NCBI GenBank assembly: GCA_032622095.1
Contig: CP136065.1
Coordinates: 151,595,577-151,659,576, forward strand
Source: Siphonodentalium dalli
Lineage: Eukaryota > Mollusca > Scaphopoda > Gadilida > Siphonodentaliidae
DNA length: 64,000 nucleotides
Direction of reading: 5' to 3'
The notes under the pieces are model-generated. The model worked only from the letters and a program-made list of their open reading frames with translations, did not search any database and was not told the origin of the DNA. The position numbers and the translations under genes were made by a program. Below, piece after piece: positions 56,813 to 64,000 of the stretch. The stretch's first letter is position 1. The number at the start of each line of letters is the position of its first letter.

Positions 56813-57480
56813 CTCGGGCCCGGGCACTGTATTATTACCCTTCTTATTCGTTGTACATGGCAATGACCTACCAAACTGCGTCAAAGTCCCAAATATGACT
56901 CTTCGCAGATGACTGCCTAGCTCATTTACCGTACGTAACATCACAAAGCAGGAAGACCACAACATGTTCCAAAATGACATAAAATCGTTTGAAAAAATGG
57001 GTAAGTGCATGGGGAATGCATTTTAATACATCAAAATGCTTCGTCATGAGCACTCGGAACAAATCGTCGCACATGTACGATCTGAATAATGACATACTTC
57101 AAAACGTACATGATACACAATATCTCGGATTAACCATCACCGACGATTTATTATGGTCATCACATGTGAGGAAACTCAGGAAAATAAAAAAAAGCGAACT
57201 GCACTCTGGGACTCCTCCGCAGAAACATCCGACACGCACCGGAGAAGTGCAAGAAAAAACCCTACATTGCCCTAGTCAGGCAGATACTAGAATACGGAGC
57301 TGCAGTTTGGGACCCACATGAACAGAAAGACATAACAGCACTAGAGAAAGTACAATGACGCACAGGCGTCAAACGAATTCCAGAAACTAGACGTGTCTGT
57401 GACTCCACAAGATCACTGTTTCCATCCATTGCAGCCTCCAGGATAAACTTTAACAACACTGACACCTTCCTCCCTGTGTG
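56812..57480 (+). pseudogene. LINE reverse transcriptase fragment, plus strand
   Basis: GPGTVLLPFLF, NDLP and then, after a frameshift, an FADDC-like motif near 56900; next WGMHFNTSKCFVMSTRNKSS and DTQYLGLTITDDLLWSSHV, and later remnants of YGAAVWDPHEQKDI with a stop. It is similar to the 50-kb LINE (WGMTFNAKKCYVMS) but much more decayed. Confidence 0.7.
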
Positions 57481-59350
57481 CCTAAGGCCAGCATTGGCCC
57501 CTGCATGGACACCCTGCAGATACATATAGACATTTCACTACACTCAAAGCGTGCTGAAGCATTATGCAGTAGGTCCCTACATTTGCGTAAGTCCTGGTGT
57601 AGATCCCTCAATTGTATTACTGTAGGTCCCCATAGTAATGCAATAGTACATGATTTATTGACTGATAAAATGGATTGATACTGCTAAATGAACATGTTAA
57701 ATGTTACTTTGCATGTTTTTTAAAATAAATTTCCCAAACTATAATATGTTTGTTTGCTTAGTAATACAACCACTTAAGAGCAGACTAGAATTACGGGATT
57801 TCTGATCTGATCCGGAAAATAAGAGGACTATCAAAATTACCAGTGATTACTGGCTTCGGGATTTGTAAGATATTAATTGGAGGATTGGATATATTTGATG
57901 CCATGTGAATTGTGTGGTTTCTGGTGCGGAAAATAAGAGGATTATCAGATTTCTCGATTCATCAGTATAGGTTCTGGGTGAGTTTATTGGTCTGATTTGT
58001 CTTAAAAATTTCTTGAATTGTCATTGCCAAACGTCTGTCGATTTCTGGTTCCATATAGCTGCTGCAACTTTATTTAAAGTTGTAATTTCTAGTTTATAGG
58101 ACATTTACTACAAGTACAATCAGTCAGTGCAATCAGTGGAGAATGTAATAGAATTGGTCACAAGGAAGGAGGAAGTGCATGTACATGCCCACATACTTGT
58201 AGGTGTAAAACAAAATGTATTCTTTCTTATTAATGACTCAATGAATAAACAATTGTGTGTCAAAAGAAAGCATTGTGATCGAGTATGTTGATGACTGTGG
58301 AAATTGGAACTTCAGTAGTAGGCTCGCTAAAACTACCAAACTTCCAAAGACCATCAGTATATACTGTATACCGTACTACATATTAAAACTAATTCAGGTC
58401 TCACGTATACAACAGACATTATAACGTCCAGTGAAAGGCAATACCGCACAACGAGCACAGGCAAATCCCCGCCGATGATGTTATTTTGGTGCTCAATAAA
58501 GTAGTGACTGGCAGCAAATTTGTTTGATCGATTATGAGTACAAACACAAGTAAGCCACCCAGTGTCATATATTATATGGATGAACAGATTAAAAATACTC
58601 AGACTGACAGACTTAATTGACCACCAGCTTGAACATGGCCAACTGACTGACATCTGAGGCGCTCTTCATGGCCATGGCCCATACAAACTAACCAGACAAT
58701 TAGTTAAACTAAGTTTAAGCCACAGGACATGGACAAATTTGATGAGAGAACAAAGTGAGCGACGAGTGACATAACTATATTGATATATTTACAGATGGGT
58801 AAGACTATTACAAATCAACGGACAGATGCTTGACAATAAAAGTTGGTCAAGCTGCCGACAACAGAATCGCACAAAGAGTTGTAAAGCTACAGTAATTGAT
58901 TCCAAAAGGAGAAAAAAAATCTAATCATGAAATTGAAAAGAGTACCGGTAGCTAAAAGTGCTCTGTAGAGGCAGTAGCCAAGAGTGCACTGCCAGTATAA
59001 AGCTACAATGCACCACAGCAGGAGCCAAAAAGCACCGCCTGACAGTTGGTAGTATGCACCGCAAGCAGTAGCGAAAAATCCACTGCAGTGCCAAACTCAT
59101 GATTATAATATACCGTACCTTAAATTGGCATTAAACATTTGTCAATTGATGAAAAATACCATCAATCAATTTGCAACCATATCCTAAAACTTCAGCCTTG
59201 ATAAGCATTAGAATTGTAGAATAGTGGATATTATCATTGACTTTGAGTCATGCGTGTGAAACGCTTTTTTGTCAGTTAACATATCAGGCGGCCTAACTAT
59301 ATCACATGTTACTCTTCTAAAATCACATAGAGTTATAGGCGTCAACAATT
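57480..59350. other. Intergenic, nothing recognised
   Basis: No exon-like frames, inverted repeats or low-complexity tracts were seen. Confidence 0.5.
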
Positions 59351-59356
59351 TCATTT

Positions 59357-59840
59357 AGCATGGGCTACAGGTTGTACCTTTGGTCGGAGCAATATGAAAT
59401 TTGTCATGGCTGTTGATATTGACATGTAGAAGGGAACGAATCATTTTGGGGTCATTCAGCAAAATAACATGGCTCCAGCAGCCATCTTGGATTTCACTCT
59501 TTGCATGACTAAGTCCATTGGCACAGGCTACAAGTCGTACCTTTGGTCTGATCATTATGAAATTTGTCATGGCTGTTGATATTGACATGTAGATGGGAAC
59601 GAATCATTTTGGGGTCATTCAGCAAAAGAACATGGCTCCAGCAGCCATCTTGAATTTCAAAATTCAATCCATTAGCACAGACTACAGGTCGGAGTGTTCG
59701 TCTCATCATCATGATATTTGCAGTGGATGTTAATATTGACATGTAGATGGGAACGAGTCACTTTGGGTCATTCGGCCATAAAACATGGCTGCTGGCATCC
59801 ATCTTGGATTTTACTCTTTGCATGACTAAATCATTTGAGT
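59357..59840. repeat. Tandem repeat, three units of about 153-163 bases
   Basis: Units begin near 59357, 59520 and 59674; each contains GGCTACAGGT-like sequence, TGTTGATATTGACATGTAGA, GGGAACGA, CATGGCT and CAGCCATCTTG. A weaker fourth part runs to 59960. Confidence 0.75.
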
Positions 59841-60019
59841 CCACTTACCACATCAAATCATCACCAAACTTCATATTGATTTACTAGATGGGAGCTATAA
59901 AATATTTTTTATATTCATTGGAAAACATAACTGCCAGTGGCCATCTTGGATTTAAAAAAAGAATATATCTCTTCATGTTGTTAATCTAGTATTACTTAGA
60001 CATTTCATCTTTTCGCATA

Positions 60020-60109
60020 CCTAATCACTCCATTGACTGTAACACTTGAAATTATTCCCTTTCCAAGTTGAGCTACAGTGTCATTGACACTTTCATTCTT
60101 GTTAACATC
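60020..60109 (-). CDS. Possible orphan exon
   Basis: Open 90-base segment with a strong acceptor (TTTTTTCAG) and donor (GTATGC). One frame reads VNKNESVNDTVAQLGKGIIS and then SVTVNGVIR. The family is not recognised and no partner exon was found. It could belong to an unseen minus-strand gene, or be chance or a relic. Confidence 0.35.
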
Positions 60110-60539
60110 TGAAAAAAGTTAAAATAGACCCTAAAAGGAAAAAGGTGGTGGTAAAGTTGTGTCCTGGTGAGTGCAAAGATCGACCAATATTTCCTGGACT
60201 AAATAGCGTTTGGTCCTAATATTCAATCACTAAATGCTCTTCATCGTGAATTTTTTTAATACATTGTGACTATATGCTCAACATGTCTACTGGTCAGCTT
60301 AGACACATCACATTATACCACTGGACCAGAGAAATGATTGTGTTAAAAATAATATCGCTGTTGTCTTATATATCAAACGGACTTGATCTCATTTTGAGCT
60401 GACTGTCTCACTTTAAGGGTGAATATCTCACATGTTTTTCTGTTCAAGGGATGTTTTAAATAATACAAAATCGCTGAGAAAACAACTTTGTACACCAAAA
60501 CCAGGTTCAGTCAAAAATCAGAAAAACTTGACTGTCTGA

Positions 60540-60800
60540 CAAGTAAACATTGGAAACTATTCTGAACATCATATTATCTCTATATATTTGAACTTTCTAC
60601 TAGTACATGATTAGCAATGTTTGTTGAAATATGACTTTAACAGTTTTGTTTACTTAACAATGTTTTCAACACCCAAAATTTCTTTATTGGAGTTTATCTA
60701 TTTCCTCATGGTCTAATGGTCTTCTTAGACTTAGTGGTGATGTTTTCACAGACTTTTATAATTTTTGCACATTTACCCAATGCCTTGGGTCCCTCTATCT
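60540..60800. repeat. Family L half repeat
   Basis: Matches the right half of 37190-37680 (AGCAATG, CAATGTTTTCAACA, TATCTATTTC, GTGGTGATGT, CTTGGGTCCCT). It directly precedes the family A2 element at 60801. Confidence 0.55.
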
Positions 60801-61057
60801 TTAACCCTTTGAGTGCCAGGGGCCGATCTCATCGGTCCTAAACCTACAAAATAAGTCTGTTAAAGAACATAAGAATAAATCATTAAAATTGTAAAAAAAA
60901 TTGTAAAAAAAAATAAATAAATAAAAAAATATTGTTAGGCCAATGCATTCTCTTATATATGCGAGGCGACCTATGGTCGACTCGCATATATAAGAGAATG
61001 CATTGGCACAGGGTATATGGGTTGTTACAAAAATCGACCTGGCACTCAAAGGGTTAA
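60801..61057. mobile_element. Family A2 TTAA element
   Basis: TTAACCCTTTGAGTGCCAGG to GCACTCAAAGGGTTAA, with the palindrome CATTCTCTTATATATGCGAG-GCGACC-TAT-GGTCGA and its complement. Reverse orientation relative to the copy at 743. It lies upstream of the caspase. Confidence 0.8.
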
Positions 61058-61221
61058 GGGAGGTTATGTGTGTGATGCTCAATGGTTGATGGGCATGAAA
61101 ATATTGACTATAAAACATTATGATGAGGTCCAAATTTAAAGTTATTATTTAATGTGATTGTATTTCTTTGATACACCTATCCTTTGGAGTTTTATCTTTT
61201 AAGTGGTGTAGATATATACAT

Positions 61222-61397
61222 CAGTAATGCCCTAAATAATCGATCCCTAAACCACAGCAGAATTGTAGGAAATTTTTCATGATTTAGTGAGAGCTTTCCA
61301 TGAATGGCAACAAGCCATATTTCTGACTAAATCCTGAAAAATTTCCATAATTCTGCTGTGGTTAAAGGGTCATATACATTGTATTCTGACATTACTG
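61222..61397. mobile_element. Family C mariner-like MITE, older copy
   Basis: CAGTAATGCCCTAAATAATC to CATTACTG, with the shared interior (ACCACAGCAGAATT, GAATGGCAACAAGCCATATT). Diverged inner left arm. Located 180 bases before the caspase exon. Confidence 0.7.
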
Positions 61398-61574
61398 TAT
61401 ATGTATTCGTTATACAGTGTATGTATAGTTAGCATTGATTATTACATTTCACTTGAATAGAATACATGTATAGCCAACTTTTATATATAATATATAATAT
61501 TTTTTCCAGGTTAACCCCAGACAGGACTCCTGGTTGATCCACATTACAAAGAGAATACAATTCAGTGATAAAAG

Positions 61575-61776
61575 ATGGAACATTATGACTGCTTTCATAA
61601 ATCCAGGGGTTATGCTTTGATATTTAATAATGAAGAATTTATTAGCGGCCAATCCACTCGCACTGGAAATACTGAGGATGTTCATTCTCTGTTCAAAGTG
61701 TTGAACAGATTGGGTTTTGAAGTCCACTGCTATAGTGACAAAACATCCAGTGAGCTTGCAGCAATCTTAAAAGAAG
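61575..61776 (+). CDS. Caspase, p20 N-terminal exon
   Basis: Encodes RGYALIFNNEEF and RTGNTEDVHSLFKVLNRLGF and then EVHCYSDKTSSELAAILKE, the first strand, helix and second strand of a caspase p20 subunit. Caspases are cysteine proteases cleaving after aspartate in apoptosis or innate immunity. The donor after LKEG is GTATGC and joins in phase with the exon at 62757. An in-frame TAA lies six bases before the ATG at 61575, so translation starts here or the true acceptor lies just before this ATG. An AG at 61509-61510 after a T-rich tract (TTTTTTCCAG) would make 61511-61574 a 5' UTR. No CARD or death-effector prodomain was found upstream. Confidence 0.82.
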
Positions 61777-62061
61777 GTATGCACTATTTATTTTAGGTGA
61801 CACTTGTCTCCCATAGGGAGCCTCACAGGTATTTGCACAATAGACCCTACCACCCCAAAAGACATATATCTAAGACAAGGTAACTATCTATCAGATGACC
61901 CAAATTCCCACCACCTGTCATTAGTTAAGCATTGGAACATTAAAATTCTTGCCAAAATTTCCGGTCAGACATTTACTGGGACAGCTACTTTTTATCGGTG
62001 ACATTCATCAAGACTTACATTTCAGGTAAATTTTTATTCATTTCAACCCATAAAATATGTG

Positions 62062-62185
62062 CTGATGGCACTATGCAGTTAAATAGCCCTCAAGAAAGTT
62101 AGAAGCATAATTTGTCCCAAGGTCACCAAAATGGAAGACAAATTACGTTTCTAACTTTCGTGAAAGCTATTTTAACTGCATAATT
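62062..62185. repeat. Palindrome in caspase intron
   Basis: TGCAGTTAAATAGCCCTCAA and GAAAGCTATTTTAACTGCAT arms with an inner GAAAGTTAGAA/TTTCTAACTTTC stem. Confidence 0.7.
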
Positions 62186-62435
62186 GTATGAGATTTTTAC
62201 CCTACTTGTTCCTAAACCAACTTATATCTTTTCTGTGGCCTAAATATGAGTTATGTAAAATTATATAAATTTATCTTGCGATTATATGAGCTAAAAAGAT
62301 GGGTCAACCATCTCTTATATTCCAACATCAAATTAATACATGGTACCACTTTCTCACCACTGTACTTTGTGGCTAAGATATACAATAGTTAATTTACCTA
62401 GGGTTTCAAAAAAAATTTATACCACTCATGTATAA

Positions 62436-62705
62436 ACCTGTCTTTAAATATACTCATTGATGAGAAGTTCCCACAGGAAATATTCAGCAATAAGTTCCCA
62501 CTGGAAATGTTCAGTAATAACTACAGGTCATTTATTGAACTTATTATCTGAACATTCCACACCAATTAATAGTACTTTAATTATCTTTGTGTATGTCTGT
62601 CGTCTGCTCATTTTACATGGACACCCCTCAAATTAATTGTAGACCATTTCAATATAAACTTTTTATAACTGGGTGGAAGAATCCATTTAATAAAGAAAGG
62701 TTTAA
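62436..62705. mobile_element. Family M MITE in caspase intron
   Basis: Contains ATACTCATTGATGAGAAGTT, TTATTATCTGAACATT and GAATCCATTTAATAAAGAAA before TTAA. Located between the two caspase exons. Confidence 0.55.
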
Positions 62706-62756
62706 TATTCAAACTTTCTATTGATCACAGGATTGAAAATCTCTATTTATTTTCAG

Positions 62757-62977
62757 AATCGGCCCTGGACCATTCAGATATGGACTGCTTTTTACTTGCA
62801 TTTCTGTCTCATGGGAAACAGGTGTGCATGGGTAGCTCAGATGGATATGACCATGCAACCATCGAAGATTGTATCTACACAAGCAATGGTCTTGTAATTT
62901 TCAGGGATATTCTGGAGTATTTTGATGACAAACATTGTCCAAGTTTGAAAAATAAACCACGATTGTTTTTCATACAG
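62757..62977 (+). CDS. Caspase, p20 exon with catalytic histidine
   Basis: Acceptor TTTCAG, donor GTACAG. Encodes SALDHSDMDCFLLAFLSHGK, with the SHG histidine of the catalytic dyad, then GLVIFRDILEYFDDKHCPSL and KPRLFFIQ. The exon stops exactly at the glutamine that precedes the cysteine motif (QACxG) in caspases. No exon with that motif was found between 62978 and 64000, so the cysteine and the p10 subunit lie to the right. Initiator or executioner type cannot be decided. Confidence 0.87.
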
Positions 62978-63073
62978 GTACAGTACATGCGAACAGTAAC
63001 ACCTCAATATAAGTCCACCCTGACATATTACACAGTATGTCAAGAAATCTGATGCTGATAGTCGGGATATTAT

Positions 63074-63490
63074 AAATGTTCTCAATCCGATTAAGCACCC
63101 CTAAATTACTATTTCTTTGACTTTGGAAGTAAAAAATAGTTGATTCGAGTCGAGGAACCCACCCTTCAAAGCTCAGAGTTATCAGATATCGAGTTTTGAA
63201 ATGTGTTAATTTTTGGAGATGTGGGCCACTTCCACGTCTCAAATGGACAAATTACGGACAAATTGCGGGTGTAAGATGAATAACTATAAAATCAAGTGGT
63301 TATTATTGTTGATAATAACCACTTGATTTTAGAGTTATCCATCTTACACCTGCAATTTGTCCGTAATTTGTCCGTTTGAGACGTGGAAGTGGCCCACATT
63401 CAAAACTCAATATCTGATCACTCTGAGCTTTGAAGGGTGGTTCCTCGACTCGAATCAAATATTTTTTACCCCTGAAGCCAAAGACAAAGT
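63074..63490. mobile_element. Family P foldback, ends eroded
   Basis: Two long arms meet at 63300-63320 (CAAGTGGTTATTATTGTTGA); both arms contain GGACAAATTACGGACAAATT or its complement. The arms match over most of their length. Confidence 0.75.
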
Positions 63491-63919
63491 TGGACCGGTC
63501 CAATGGTGGCCCGGTCTGTTCCAAGGTGGTCCAGTTGTATCCCTAATGTTCACGTATACTGGACATTTTGTTCCAATGTCAGAATTCATGGTTAACGATA
63601 GGTGGACCTCTCCTTGGTACCTACTGAGTATGGCACCAAAGCGAGCAAGCAATCTTTAATTGGCACACGTCACATGTCAGACTAGGTCCTATCTTTAAAA
63701 AATTGTCAACTTCAAAATTTTCTCATTAAAATCACCTGCGTGTTTCGTAATGAGAAATATACCTTGCCATACTGCCAGTATATAGTATGGTTGTACTAGT
63801 ATTAGTCTAACAATCATTATTAATTAGTAACATGCTGTTGATTTCGATAACAGTTGTATGTTGTTTTTAGGATATCTTCAAACCAGTGGAAAAAAAGACA
63901 CATACAATTTAGTTACACA

Positions 63920-64000
63920 TTAAAGGTACTCAATCCGATTAGACGCTCATAAATTACTATTTCTTTGGCTTCGGGGGTAAAAAATATTTGATTCGAGTCG
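63920..64000. mobile_element. Family P element, cut by window end
   Basis: TTAAAGGTACTCAATCCGAT followed by the family interior up to the window edge. Confidence 0.75.

Noticed and set aside
61804-62001. 65-codon ORF as an extra caspase exon
   Set aside because: No acceptor, wrong phase, no caspase motif; it starts in a fragment of a family A element (CTCCCATAGGGAGCCTC).

Overview
The window is animal nuclear DNA: AT-rich, with long introns, GT-AG exons, a CR1/Jockey-type LINE and very many short inverted-repeat transposons. There are no prokaryotic operons. The LINE type, the repeat load and the compact caspase suggest a marine invertebrate, possibly a lophotrochozoan such as a mollusc. That taxonomic guess is weak.

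Two host genes can be supported. (1) Minus strand, 42428 down to 33: a gene recognisable as VWA3A (von Willebrand factor A domain-containing protein 3A), read here as 27 coding exons with consistent splice phases. They give about 1019 codons, and the gene runs off the left edge of the window. The protein shows an acidic N-terminus and then three tandem units, each a WL-containing linker module followed by a VWA domain. The third VWA domain is cut by the window edge just after its metal-binding motif. (2) Plus strand, 61575 to beyond 64000: two exons of a caspase (p20 domain with the SHG histidine). The window ends before the exon expected to carry the catalytic cysteine. A possible orphan minus-strand exon lies at 60020-60109.

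The rest is mostly mobile DNA. The VWA3A introns (about 1-42 kb) carry at least seven families of short elements. Most end in TTAA next to CCCTTT-, CTCTTT- or AGG-type ends, as piggyBac-like MITEs do. One TA-flanked mariner-like hairpin family is also present, and one copy sits directly on a VWA3A splice donor. An inverted-repeat-bounded element with a GC-rich interior occupies about 14.4-19.0 kb. A LINE with an ORF1 remnant and a PHD-endonuclease-reverse transcriptase ORF2 lies at 49.8-54.1 kb. Its ORF2 carries a 2A ribosome-skipping motif and is broken by three frameshifts. Smaller LINE remnants lie at 43.3-43.9, 49.3 and 56.0-57.5 kb. Much of 46-49.8, 54.1-55.2 and 57.5-59.3 kb is intergenic sequence without recognisable features.

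The strongest observations are the 2A motif in the LINE, paired base changes in the stems of the dominant hairpin family, the MITE at a VWA3A splice donor, the triplicated linker-VWA architecture, and two 1.1-kb elements with repeated CCATCTTG and CACGTG motifs. All calls come from reading the sequence. No alignment or database search was run.
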